This document shows, piece after piece, positions 23,196 to 31,344 of a stretch of DNA of 64,000 nt. The notes under the pieces are model-generated. The model did no database searches. It was given only the letters and a program-made list of their open reading frames with translations, and was not told where the DNA came from. How positions within the stretch are numbered: the stretch's first letter is position 1; each line of letters starts with the position of its first letter. The DNA comes from an uncultured Paracoccaceae bacterium (GTDB taxonomy: Bacteria; Pseudomonadota; Alphaproteobacteria; Rhodobacterales; Rhodobacteraceae), in contig CANLEQ010000001.1 in assembly GCA_947489705.1 (NCBI GenBank), positions 248,001 through 312,000 on the forward strand, given 5' to 3'. Position numbers and translations under genes: made by a program.

Positions 23196-23915
23196 CTAGG
23201 TGTCCTTCGCGACCCGTGCCAGTGTGACCACGTCGACTTTCGCGGCCCCCCCCTCGAGGCAGGCCTCGGTCGACGCGCCAAGCGTAGCACCGGTGGTCAT
23301 CACGTCATCGACCAGAAGGACGTCGCGCCCCGCAAGCGCGCCGCCATGCCGGGGATGGGGGGCGATGGCGTCGCGGACATCCGTGAACCTCTCCGCGGCC
23401 GGCTTGCCGTCCTGGATGCGCGTGGCCCGGATCCGCGCCAGCGCGCGCGGCGCGTGCTCGGCGCCGACCTGCCGCGCAAGCGCGCGCGAAAGCTCCGCCG
23501 CCTGGTTGTAGCGCCGCTTGAGTAGGCGACGCCAATGGCTCGGCACCGGCACGACCAGGGTGTCCGGCGTCAGGAGCGGCTCGGCCGCCCGCGCGAGCCA
23601 GGTGCCCATGATCGGCATCAGGTCCAGCCGGTCGCCATGCTTGATCTGCAGCACCAGCTTGCGGCCCCGCCCACCGTAGATCAGCGCCGCGCGGCCGCGC
23701 GACCAGGGCCGCCCCCAGGTCATGCATTCGTCGCAGAGCCAGGCATCGTCCGAATAGCCCGGCAACGGCGCCCCGCAGGCGTCGCAGCAGAGACCCATGA
23801 TGAACGGCGTCTCGCGCCAGCAATCGCCGCAGAGCCCGCCGGCCTGGGTCACCGGTGCCTCGCAGGTCGCGCATTGCCGGGGATAGATCAGCGACAGCGC
23901 CGATTGCATCAGCAT
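23196..23915 (-). CDS. comF: ComF family phosphoribosyltransferase-like protein
   Basis: ComF homologue; in naturally competent bacteria it helps DNA import, elsewhere its role is uncertain. The 239 residues have two CxxC pairs near the N-terminus (CATC and CGDC, then CDAC and CDEC), compatible with zinc binding, and a type I phosphoribosyltransferase fold with PRPP loop DVLLVDDVMTTGATL near residue 200. The ATG at 23915 has AGGAG six bases upstream. First gene of comF-grxC-nitrilase and divergent from the methyltransferase at 23938. Confidence 0.93.
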   Translation of the reverse strand: MLMQSALSLIYPRQCATCEAPVTQAGGLCGDCWRETPFIMGLCCDACGAPLPGYSDDAWLCDECMTWGRPWSRGRAALIYGGRGRKLVLQIKHGDRLDLMPIMGTWLARAAEPLLTPDTLVVPVPSHWRRLLKRRYNQAAELSRALARQVGAEHAPRALARIRATRIQDGKPAAERFTDVRDAIAPHPRHGGALAGRDVLLVDDVMTTGATLGASTEACLEGGAAKVDVVTLARVAKDT

Positions 23916-23937
23916 CGAAATCTCCTATCTGACGGAT

Positions 23938-24783
23938 ATGACCCAGCCGCCCCGCCTGACCGACCGCGCCCAGCTCGCGCGCAATCGCGCCCGCATCCGT
24001 GACGAGGCGCTGTTCCTGCACGAAATCGCCGCCGATCAGCTGCAGGAGAGACTGAAAGAGGTTAACAGATCCTTTACGGATGTCGCCGTCGTCACCGGGG
24101 CCCCGGCGCTCTGGGCCGCGCGGTTCCCCGGGGCACGCGTGGTGGCCGACAACGACCGGCTCGACCTGCCGCAGGGCGCGCACGATCTCGTCATCCACGC
24201 CATGGCGCTGCACTGGGCCGACGATCCGGTGGGCCAGATGGTGCAATGCCGCCGTGCGCTCCGGCCCGACGGGCTCTTTCTCGGCGTGACGCCCGGCGGC
24301 CAGACCCTCTCGGAGCTCCGGATCGCGCTGGCTCAGGCCGAGACGTCGCTGCGCGGCGGGCTCGCACCCCGCGTGGCGCCGATGGCCGAGATCCGCGACC
24401 TCGGCGGCCTGATCCAGCGCGCGGGCCTGGCGCAGCCGGTGGCCGATTCCGACAGCTACACCGTCACCTACCGCGATCTTCCGGCGCTGATGCGCGAACT
24501 GCGCGCCATGGGCGAGGGCAACGCGCTGGCCACCCGCGATCGCCGCCCGCTGCGCCGCGCCGTGCTCGACGAAGCGGCCCGGCTCCACGCGCAGAGCTTT
24601 CCCGACCCGGACGATCCGGACCGCATCCGCGCGACCTTCGAGCTCATCTACCTGTCGGGCTGGGCGCCGCACGAAAGTCAGCAAAAACCCCTTCGCCCGG
24701 GATCGGCCCAGGCGCGCCTCGCCGAGGCGCTCGATACCGCGGAGGGTACGTTGCGTGACGATTCGTCCCGCCGCGACGATTGA
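23938..24783 (+). CDS. NDUFAF5/BioC-like SAM-dependent methyltransferase
   Basis: A 281-residue methyltransferase-fold protein related to mitochondrial NDUFAF5, the complex I assembly hydroxylase/methyltransferase-like factor, and more distantly to BioC. Supporting segments are ALHWADDPVGQMVQCRRALRP (shortened here to ALHWADD and RRALRPDG), GGQTLSELR and the C-terminal FELIYLSGWAPHESQQKPLRP region with its GWAPHESQQKP motif. The classical glycine-rich SAM motif is weak (VVTGAPALW), as in NDUFAF5 homologues. Divergent from comF. Its bacterial function is not established. Confidence 0.85.
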   Translation: MTQPPRLTDRAQLARNRARIRDEALFLHEIAADQLQERLKEVNRSFTDVAVVTGAPALWAARFPGARVVADNDRLDLPQGAHDLVIHAMALHWADDPVGQMVQCRRALRPDGLFLGVTPGGQTLSELRIALAQAETSLRGGLAPRVAPMAEIRDLGGLIQRAGLAQPVADSDSYTVTYRDLPALMRELRAMGEGNALATRDRRPLRRAVLDEAARLHAQSFPDPDDPDRIRATFELIYLSGWAPHESQQKPLRPGSAQARLAEALDTAEGTLRDDSSRRDD

Positions 24784-24835
24784 CGCCCGTCGCCAACAGG
24801 GTATCTCCCTGCCAACAAGGAAGGACGACGCAACC

Positions 24836-25924
24836 ATGCTGGACGCGAAATCGCCTGACGGCGCCCCCCTCTTCTCGGGCGAGGATGCGACCCGGCCCGA
24901 CCACGCGCCCCAGGATCACCCCGCAATTCCGCCGGAGAAGATCGGCGTGCTGGTGGCCAATCTGGGCACGCCAGACGGCTACGATTACTGGAACATGCGC
25001 CGCTATCTCAACGAGTTCCTGTCCGACAAGCGCGTCGTGGATTATTCCGCCTGGATCTGGCAGCCGCTGCTGCAGGGCATCATCCTCACCAAGCGGCCGT
25101 TCTCGAGCGGCGCGGCCTACAAGTCGATCTGGAACGAGGAGGCCGGGGAAAGTCCGCTGCTCACCATCACCAAGGCCCAGACGGTCAAGTTGCGCAAGCT
25201 GATCACCGAGGCGCATGGCGACCACGTGATGGTCGATTACTGCATGCGCTACGGCAATCCCTCGACGCAGTCGAAGGTGCGCGAGATGATCCGGGCCGGA
25301 TGCCGCAAGATCGTGTTCTTTCCGCTCTATCCGCAATATGCGGGGGCGACGACCGCGACCGCGAACGACCAGTTCTTCCGTGCGCTGATGGCCGAGAAAT
25401 GGCAGCCTTCGGTCCGCACCGTTCCACCCTATTCCGACGATCCGCGCTATGTCGATGCGCTGGCGCGATCGGTCGAACGGGCATTGGGCGCGATGGAGAC
25501 GAAACCCGACGTGCTGGTCGCCTCCTATCACGGCGTTCCGCAACGCTACCTGATGGAGGGCGACCCCTATCATTGCCAGTGCCAGAAGACCTCGCGCCTG
25601 CTGAAGGATCGTTTGGGCTGGACCGACGGCGACATCGTCACCACGTTCCAGTCCCGCTTCGGGCCCGAGGAATGGCTGCAGCCCTACACGGTCGAAGAGG
25701 TCGCGCGACTGGCCAAGGCCGGCAAACGGCGGATCGCCGTGATCGCGCCCGCCTTTTCCGCCGATTGCATCGAGACCCTCGAAGAGATCAACGAGGAGAT
25801 CCGCGAAAGCTTCGAGCATGCGGGCGGCGAAAGCTTCACCTACATTCCCTGCCTGAACGACGACGACGCGCATATGGCGGCCCTGGCCGAAGTCATCGGT
25901 GAGAACCTTCGCGGCTGGGCATAG
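24836..25924 (+). CDS. hemH: Ferrochelatase
   Basis: Inserts Fe(II) into protoporphyrin IX, the final step of haem synthesis. The 362 residues contain GVLVANLGTPDGYDYW near the start, the conserved His in VASYHGVPQRY, CQCQKTSRLLKD, and FQSRFGPEEWLQPYT, all family hallmarks. The ATG at 24836 follows AAGGAAGGAC; an earlier in-frame ATG at 24755 would overlap the upstream methyltransferase and adds unrelated residues. Another haem gene, hemJ, is at 57.8 kb. A strong terminator follows directly. Confidence 0.97.
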   Translation: MLDAKSPDGAPLFSGEDATRPDHAPQDHPAIPPEKIGVLVANLGTPDGYDYWNMRRYLNEFLSDKRVVDYSAWIWQPLLQGIILTKRPFSSGAAYKSIWNEEAGESPLLTITKAQTVKLRKLITEAHGDHVMVDYCMRYGNPSTQSKVREMIRAGCRKIVFFPLYPQYAGATTATANDQFFRALMAEKWQPSVRTVPPYSDDPRYVDALARSVERALGAMETKPDVLVASYHGVPQRYLMEGDPYHCQCQKTSRLLKDRLGWTDGDIVTTFQSRFGPEEWLQPYTVEEVARLAKAGKRRIAVIAPAFSADCIETLEEINEEIRESFEHAGGESFTYIPCLNDDDAHMAALAEVIGENLRGWA

Positions 25925-25929
25925 CGCAC

Positions 25930-25966
25930 AAAAAAGCGGCCGGACATCTCTGCCCGGCCGCTTCTT
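25930..25966. terminator. Bidirectional terminator after hemH
   Basis: AAGCGGCCGG (25934-25943) pairs with CCGGCCGCTT (25954-25963) around a 10-base loop. A run of A precedes and T-rich sequence follows, so it serves hemH and the convergent small gene at 25983. Confidence 0.88.
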
Positions 25967-25982
25967 GATCGGTCAGGTCCGA

Positions 25983-26171
25983 TCAGTCGGCGACGGCTGC
26001 CGCCACGACTGCCAGAAGCAGAAGCGGAACGACGAACCCGCCCGAGGAGGCCGAGGATTCTTCGACGACCACTTCGGGCTCCATCATCGGTGCGGGGGCG
26101 GGAGCCATCCCGCCGGCGAACGCGCTGGTCGCGGCGACGGAAAGAGTGGCGGCAAGTGCAAGTTTCTTCAT
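25983..26171 (-). CDS. Small exported protein with signal peptide and C-terminal hydrophobic segment
   Basis: A 62-residue protein I do not recognise by family. It opens with a clear Sec signal peptide, MKKLALAATLSVAATSAFAG, then a Pro/Met/Glu-rich stretch (APAPMMEPEVVVEE), a Ser/Gly spacer and a final hydrophobic run (VVPLLLLAVVAAAV) ending in Asp. Two hydrophobic ends and no Cys suggest a small membrane or periplasmic protein. The ATG at 26171 has GGAG about seven bases upstream; an in-frame start at 26264 would bury the signal peptide. It converges on hemH and shares its terminator. Confidence 0.75.
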   Translation of the reverse strand: MKKLALAATLSVAATSAFAGGMAPAPAPMMEPEVVVEESSASSGGFVVPLLLLAVVAAAVAD

Positions 26172-26252
26172 TTTGGTATCTCCAGTATACGCCCGGTGCC
26201 AATTCGATGTTGAGGCGGCAGCAGGCACCTTCAGACTGTTCCTCACCGATGT

Positions 26253-26280
26253 TTTAATCAGCAACGATAACGCTTTGCAA
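26253..26280 (-). promoter_or_regulatory. Possible promoter of the small exported protein gene
   Basis: On the minus strand TTGCAA (26280-26275) and ATTAAA (26258-26253) are 16 bases apart, about 80 bases upstream of the start at 26171. The stretch is unusually AT-rich for this window. Confidence 0.35.
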
Positions 26281-26322
26281 AGTTCGGGGGGGTGTATCCG
26301 GTTCCAATCTTCGCGTTATTTG

Positions 26323-26916
26323 TCAAATAAGCAACACTTGCGTCCCCGGCTTGGCCAGCGCGTAGAGCTCTTCGATGTGGTGATTGTAGAGGCCGATGCA
26401 GCCGTTGGACGACCGCCGCCCGATCTTGCGCGTATCCTGCGTCCCGTGGATCCGGTAATATTGCCAGCTGAGATACAGGGCATGCGTCCCGAGCGGGTTT
26501 TCCGGGCCCGGACCGATGAAATCGGGCCATTCGGGATTGCGTTCCTTCATCGCCGGCGTGGGCGCCCAGCTCGGGCCCTCGACCTTGCGCACGATCTCGC
26601 TGCGGCCCTTGCGGGTCAGGTCGTCGGTCTGCGGCACCGAGGTGGGATAGAGCTTGTAGACCGACGCGTCCTCGTTCCAGAAATGCAGCGCGCGCGAGGT
26701 GATGTCGCACAGGATCGCACCGTTGGTCAGCGTGTCGAAATGCGGCTGCCAGTCCAGCATCCGGAAACTCGACGCGTTGCGGCGGATCACGTTCGACACG
26801 CCCGGCCGGAATTCCGTGGAATCCGACGTCTGCGCGAGGGCGGGTGCGGCCAGCGTGGCGGCGGCACTGCCCAGGAACAGGCGGCGCGACAGAAGAGCAT
26901 GCGAATTCTTGGACAC
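26323..26916 (-). CDS. L,D-transpeptidase (YkuD) with twin-arginine-like signal
   Basis: Predicted periplasmic peptidoglycan-modifying enzyme that forms 3-3 cross-links or anchors proteins. The 197 residues begin with SRRLFLGSAAATLAAPALAQ, a signal with a twin Arg (11-12) followed by a hydrophobic run, suggesting Tat export. The YkuD catalytic region has His in IHGTQD and the nucleophile Cys at about 173 in SSNGCIGLYNHH. The start is best taken as GTG at 26916, because GGAGG stands seven bases upstream; the in-frame ATG at 26991 adds residues before the signal. It is divergent from a CAP-domain lipoprotein gene. Confidence 0.88.
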   Translation of the reverse strand: MSKNSHALLSRRLFLGSAAATLAAPALAQTSDSTEFRPGVSNVIRRNASSFRMLDWQPHFDTLTNGAILCDITSRALHFWNEDASVYKLYPTSVPQTDDLTRKGRSEIVRKVEGPSWAPTPAMKERNPEWPDFIGPGPENPLGTHALYLSWQYYRIHGTQDTRKIGRRSSNGCIGLYNHHIEELYALAKPGTQVLLI

Positions 26917-27086
26917 AGCGGAACCTCCGAGTTTCGGATTGGAACGAATCGAGTAGACAAGTATGGGCGCACCCGGATTTATGCAAATCAAACATGCGAC
27001 ATGGCGGGGGCTCGCGGCCCGGCGAATTGATCCGCGCCGCCGGACCCGCTATGGCGATAGACCCAGGCAGACAGGAATAGATCGAG

Positions 27087-27629
27087 ATGTTTCGCACCAT
27101 TGCGCTGACGGCACTCACGGGGGTCACCCTTCTGGCCTGCGCGCCCGCTCCGGGGCCGGTTCCCATGGTCGACGGACGCCCGCTTCCGCAGCTCTACGAG
27201 ATCAACCCGGGCGATTCCGACCGGATCCAGCTTCGGTTCCTTGATGGCGTCAACGCCGTCCGCCAGGCTTCCGGCGCGCCGCAGCTCAGCCTCAATTCCG
27301 AACTCACGGCGGCGGCGGCCACCCATTCGCGCGACATGTCGGTCCAGAACCGTCCGTGGCATTTCGGCTCCGACGGATCGTCGCCGGTCGATCGCGCGCG
27401 CCGCGTCGGCTATCGCGGCGAGATGCTGGGCGAGAACATCTCCGAAACCTACGAGACCGAGCTCGAGACGCTGTCGGCCTGGATGCAGGCCCCCGATCAG
27501 CGCGAGATCATCCTCGACCCGCGCGCGCAGCAGCTCGGATTTTCCTGGTTCCAGGAACCCAGCGGCAAGATCTGGTGGACCATGGTCACCGGCCGCCCCG
27601 CCGCCGGCGGCGGTGCGTTCGGGTCCTGA
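27087..27629 (+). CDS. CAP/SCP-domain lipoprotein
   Basis: A 180-residue protein of the cysteine-rich secretory/SCP-like superfamily, whose bacterial members are mostly uncharacterised. Residues 1-18 form a lipoprotein signal ending in the lipobox LLAC (Cys18). The CAP fold is indicated by LRFLDGVNAVRQASG, AAATHSRDMSVQNRPWHFG with its conserved His, and GENISETYE and WWTMVTGRP near the end. It lies between two L,D-transpeptidase genes, which hints at a cell-wall role, and its stop is three bases from the convergent second one. Confidence 0.85.
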   Translation: MFRTIALTALTGVTLLACAPAPGPVPMVDGRPLPQLYEINPGDSDRIQLRFLDGVNAVRQASGAPQLSLNSELTAAAATHSRDMSVQNRPWHFGSDGSSPVDRARRVGYRGEMLGENISETYETELETLSAWMQAPDQREIILDPRAQQLGFSWFQEPSGKIWWTMVTGRPAAGGGAFGS

Positions 27630-27632
27630 TCC

Positions 27633-28136
27633 TCAGGGATAGATGGTGATCGGCGTGCCGTCGCGCACCATCGCATAGATCTGTTCGATCTCGCGATCCG
27701 TCACCGCGATGCAGCCCCAGGTCCAGTCGCCCTTGGCCTGCTTGCGATCGACGTTTTCGCCCACGCCGTGGATGAAGATGTCGCCGCCCGGCGGCTGGCC
27801 CAGCGTCCGCGCGCGCGCGACGTCCATCACGTTCGGATACGAGATCCCGATCGACAGATGGAACCGCGAATCGGGATTGCGCCGGTCGATGTAGTAATGG
27901 CCTTCGGGCGTGCGCCCGTCGCCCTCGATCTGCTTGTGGCCCTTGGGTGCAAATCCGAGCCCCACCCCGTAACTCTTCAGCACCTTGTCTCGGTGGAAAA
28001 GCTGCAGGACGCGCGCATCCTTGAAGAGGATGACCCGCGTCACTTCGGGCCCGTCATAGCTCTTGAACTTGGAGGCGCCGCACGACGTCAGCACCGCCAG
28101 AGCCAAGATGGCCAGCGTTATACGTATCAATGACAT
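27633..28136 (-). CDS. L,D-transpeptidase (YkuD) lipoprotein
   Basis: A 167-residue YkuD-family protein. The start at 28136 gives a lipoprotein signal MSLIRITLAILALAVLTSC with the lipid-anchored Cys at 19. The catalytic region holds IHGVG and the nucleophile Cys at about 142 in WTWGCIAVTDREI. The segment PEGHYYIDRRNPDSRFHLS is typical of the ErfK/YbiS-like branch (motif core EGHYYIDRRN). An in-frame ATG at 28178 is an alternative start that would hide the lipoprotein signal. Second L,D-transpeptidase within 2 kb. Confidence 0.87.
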   Translation of the reverse strand: MSLIRITLAILALAVLTSCGASKFKSYDGPEVTRVILFKDARVLQLFHRDKVLKSYGVGLGFAPKGHKQIEGDGRTPEGHYYIDRRNPDSRFHLSIGISYPNVMDVARARTLGQPPGGDIFIHGVGENVDRKQAKGDWTWGCIAVTDREIEQIYAMVRDGTPITIYP

Positions 28137-28249
28137 GGAGCCTGCCCGCCCTCGTTTCTTGTCTTTTGCAAGGGTCATAGCGCAGGTTTGCCGAATCCCC
28201 CATCGATTTGCGGTGTCACATTGCCGTGAGCGGCGACGGCGTGGCAAAA

Positions 28250-29470
28250 TCACCGCGCGAGATGGGCCGCAAGCTCGATATGCGGCGACCAGCGGAACTG
28301 GTCGACGATTGTGATCGCGCGGATCGAGAACCCCGCCGCCACCGCGATCCTCGCATCGCGCGCGAAGGTCACGGGGTTGCACGACACGGCGGCGATCGTC
28401 GCGATGTCGCTCTCGGCCAGCGCGCGCATCTGCGCCTCCGCGCCGGCACGCGGCGGGTCGATCACCGCGGCGTCAAAGGCGGCAAGGTCGACCGGCAGGA
28501 GCGGCCGGGAGAACAGATCGCGCGTCTCGACGCTCAGCGCATGCAGCCCGCCCTCGCCGCGCCACGCATCCCGCGTGGCCGCCGACAGGGCCGCGAGGCC
28601 CTCGACCGCGTGGACCCGCGCCTGCCGGCTCAGCGGCAGGGCGAAGGTGCCGCAACCGGCAAAGAGGTCGACGATGCTGCGCGCGGGGCCCACGCTCTCG
28701 CGGATCGCGGCCAGCAACGCGGTCTCGCCCGCCCTCGTCGCCTGCAGGAACGCGCCGGGCGGCGGCACGACCGCGATCCCGTCGACCTGCTGCGCCGGGG
28801 GCCGTGCCTGCGCCACCAGCTCGTCGTTCCAGCTCAGGCGCGCGAAATCCGCCGCCCCCGCGATACCGGCAAGCTCCTGCGACAGCGCCGCATCGAGGGC
28901 CTTGCCGCCCGTCACCGCCACGTCGAGCCCCGCGAGACCCTGCGTGACCGCGAGGCTCATCTCGCCCTTGCGCGACCCGCCCGCCACGACCAGCGCGCGC
29001 AGCGCGGCAAGCGCGTCGCGGATCTCGGGGACCACCACGCGGCAGGACGGGATCTCGGTGATGGTGTCCGACGCGCGGGCATGGAAGCCCACGAGCGCGC
29101 CCTTCTTCGTGCGCCGCCCCGACAGGATCGCGCGGCGGCGGCTCTCGGGCGGCGACGTGGCGATGCCCTCGACGGGCGCCTCGAGGCCCTGCCCGGCCAG
29201 CGCCTGGCGCACCACCGAGATCTTCCATTCCGCCACGAATTCGTCCGAGGCATGCATCACCGCGCAGGCGCCGCAGCCGTTGTAATGCGGACAGGGAGGC
29301 GCGACCCGTGCCGCACTCGGCGTCACGATCTTCGGGGCCGGGATGCGGTCGCCCTCGCGCGGGCCGCTCACCACCTCGCCCGGCAGGGTGCGCGGCGCAT
29401 AGACCGGACCGGGCGCGATCCCGTCGCCCAGATGGCCCAGACGCTCGATGGTGACGTGTCCGGACGTCAT
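28250..29470 (-). CDS. Class I 23S rRNA (uracil-C5)-methyltransferase, RlmD/TrmA family
   Basis: A 406-residue RumA-type enzyme predicted to methylate U in 23S rRNA (or tRNA). It has an N-terminal TRAM-like beta domain, iron-sulfur cysteines C60, C66 and C69 in CPHYNGCGAC with a fourth near 143, SAM-binding VDLFAGCGTFALPL, and the catalytic region DPPRAG with nucleophile in VSCNPVTFARDA. Which of U747 or U1939 is the target is not readable from sequence. Its ATG overlaps the TGA of the ABC transporter gene (ATGA), so it is translationally coupled. Confidence 0.9.
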   Translation of the reverse strand: MTSGHVTIERLGHLGDGIAPGPVYAPRTLPGEVVSGPREGDRIPAPKIVTPSAARVAPPCPHYNGCGACAVMHASDEFVAEWKISVVRQALAGQGLEAPVEGIATSPPESRRRAILSGRRTKKGALVGFHARASDTITEIPSCRVVVPEIRDALAALRALVVAGGSRKGEMSLAVTQGLAGLDVAVTGGKALDAALSQELAGIAGAADFARLSWNDELVAQARPPAQQVDGIAVVPPPGAFLQATRAGETALLAAIRESVGPARSIVDLFAGCGTFALPLSRQARVHAVEGLAALSAATRDAWRGEGGLHALSVETRDLFSRPLLPVDLAAFDAAVIDPPRAGAEAQMRALAESDIATIAAVSCNPVTFARDARIAVAAGFSIRAITIVDQFRWSPHIELAAHLAR

Positions 29471-31299
29471 TCCGCCGCGTCGAGCCCCATGAACCCGCCC
29501 GATTGCCGCGCCCAGTACCGCGCATAGGTGCCGTCGCGCGCCAGAAGGTCGTCATGCGTCCCTTCCTCGACGATGCGCCCCTCCTCGAGCACCACGATCC
29601 GGTCCATCTGGGCGATGGTGGACAGGCGGTGCGCGATGGCGAGCACGGTCTTGCCCTCCATCACCCGGTCGAGCGCGGTCTGGATGCTGGCCTCCACCTC
29701 GCTGTCGAGCGCGCTCGTCGCCTCGTCGAGCACCAGGATCGGCGCGTCCTTGAGGATGGCGCGGGCCAGCGCGATGCGCTGCCGCTGACCGCCCGAGAGG
29801 CGCACGCCCCGCTCGCCCAGATGCGCGTCGTAGCCGCGCCGCCCCTTGAAATCCTCGAGATCCTGGATGAACCCGTGCGCCTCGGCGCGCTCGGCGGCGG
29901 CGCGCATCTCGGCCTCGGTCGCATCGGGCCGGCCATAGAGGATGTTGTCGCGGGCCGAGCGGTTGAACATCGCCGTCTCCTGCGTGACCATGCCGATCTG
30001 CTTGCGCACGCTTTCCTGCGTCAGCGAGCGTATGTCCGTCCCGTCGATCATCACGCGCCCCTTCTCGGTGTCGTAAAGCCGCAGCAGAAGGGCGACCAGC
30101 GTGGATTTCCCGGCCCCCGACGCGCCCACGATGCCGATCTTCTCGCCCGCGCGGATCGTGAGGTCGATATCGCGGATCCCGCCGCGTTCGCGCCCGTAGG
30201 CGAAGGTCACGTGGTCGAACCGCACCGCCCCGCCCCCGCCGAGCTCGGCCGCATCCTGCGCGTCGACCAGCGTGTGCGGCGGCGTCAGCGTGTTCATCCC
30301 GTCCTCGGCCTCGCCGATCGCGGCATAGATCGACATCAGCGTGAACGACACCCAGCCCGTCATCTGCGCGATGCGGATGGCGATGGCGCCGGCCGCCGCG
30401 ATCGCCCCCGGCGTCGCCATCCCCATCGACCAAAGCCACAGCGTCCCCCCGATGAGCAGGACGGGAAGGATCCCCGCCAGCGTCATCAGCGCGAACCGGA
30501 ACCAGCCCGACAGGACGCCGAAATCGATGACCTTCTCGCGGAACTGCGCGATCGCGCCCAGCGCGGCGCGGTCCTCGAAATCGGAATGCGCGAAGAGCTT
30601 GACGGTCTTGATGTTGGTGATCGTGTCCACGACCTGCCCCGACACCATCGCCCGCGATGCCGCCCGCGCCATGGAACGGGTACGGATGCGCGGCATGAAC
30701 CAGCGGATCAGCGCGAAATAGCAGATCACCCAGATGCCGAGGCCCAGCGCCATCCAGCCGTTGATCGTGGTGAGCAACAGCGTCGATCCCACCAGCGTGG
30801 CGAGCGAGAAGAACACCACGTTGATCACTTCCGAGGCGACATCGGTGATGGCGCGGCTGGTCTGCATCTGCTTTTGCGCGATGCGGCCCGCGAAATCGTC
30901 GTCGAAGAACGTGACCGCCTGCCCCAGCGTCCAGCGGTGCAGCCGGCTCAGGACGAGCGGGTTCACGTTCGGCGCGACGATGACCGAATTGGCCATCGCG
31001 CTGCTGCCGAAGAGGACCGGCCGCACGATCAGGAAGAACGCCACCGCGCCGATCAGAAGGCCGGTATTCTGCGCGAAATAGTCGGAGACGCCCGTTCCCA
31101 CCGCGGAATCGACGATCCGCCCCAGGATCAGGGCCGTCACCACTTCGGCCACGCCCGCGAGCGACGAGACCAGCGCCGAAATCCCGAGCCAAAGCCACGA
31201 CCCGCTCAGCGACCAGAGCAGGAAGGCCCAGAGAGTGCGCGGTGGCGGCCCGTTGGCGGGACGGAAGGCGTCGATGAGAGAGGCGAGGTTACGGATCAT
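29467..31299 (-). CDS. ABC exporter, fused permease and ATPase (MsbA/multidrug type)
   Basis: A 610-residue half-transporter that should act as a homodimer in the inner membrane. Six hydrophobic segments occupy about residues 25-330. The nucleotide-binding domain (about 365-600) has Walker A GASGAGKST, the Q loop, signature LSGGQRQRIALARA, Walker B ILVLDEATSALDS and the switch His in IAHRLST. Substrate unknown; lipid A, lipid or drug export are all possible. It lies between cca and the rlmD-like gene in a minus-strand operon, without a second transporter subunit. Confidence 0.92.
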   Translation of the reverse strand: MIRNLASLIDAFRPANGPPPRTLWAFLLWSLSGSWLWLGISALVSSLAGVAEVVTALILGRIVDSAVGTGVSDYFAQNTGLLIGAVAFFLIVRPVLFGSSAMANSVIVAPNVNPLVLSRLHRWTLGQAVTFFDDDFAGRIAQKQMQTSRAITDVASEVINVVFFSLATLVGSTLLLTTINGWMALGLGIWVICYFALIRWFMPRIRTRSMARAASRAMVSGQVVDTITNIKTVKLFAHSDFEDRAALGAIAQFREKVIDFGVLSGWFRFALMTLAGILPVLLIGGTLWLWSMGMATPGAIAAAGAIAIRIAQMTGWVSFTLMSIYAAIGEAEDGMNTLTPPHTLVDAQDAAELGGGGAVRFDHVTFAYGRERGGIRDIDLTIRAGEKIGIVGASGAGKSTLVALLLRLYDTEKGRVMIDGTDIRSLTQESVRKQIGMVTQETAMFNRSARDNILYGRPDATEAEMRAAAERAEAHGFIQDLEDFKGRRGYDAHLGERGVRLSGGQRQRIALARAILKDAPILVLDEATSALDSEVEASIQTALDRVMEGKTVLAIAHRLSTIAQMDRIVVLEEGRIVEEGTHDDLLARDGTYARYWARQSGGFMGLDAAE

Positions 31300-31344
31300 G
31301 CGTGACGTTCAACTGGGAAGGGATGGCAGCAGGTTCAACCGCCA

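Noticed and set aside
24062-24076. CtrA-like TTAA-N7-TTTA inside the methyltransferase gene
   Set aside because: Single near-match within coding sequence, likely chance.
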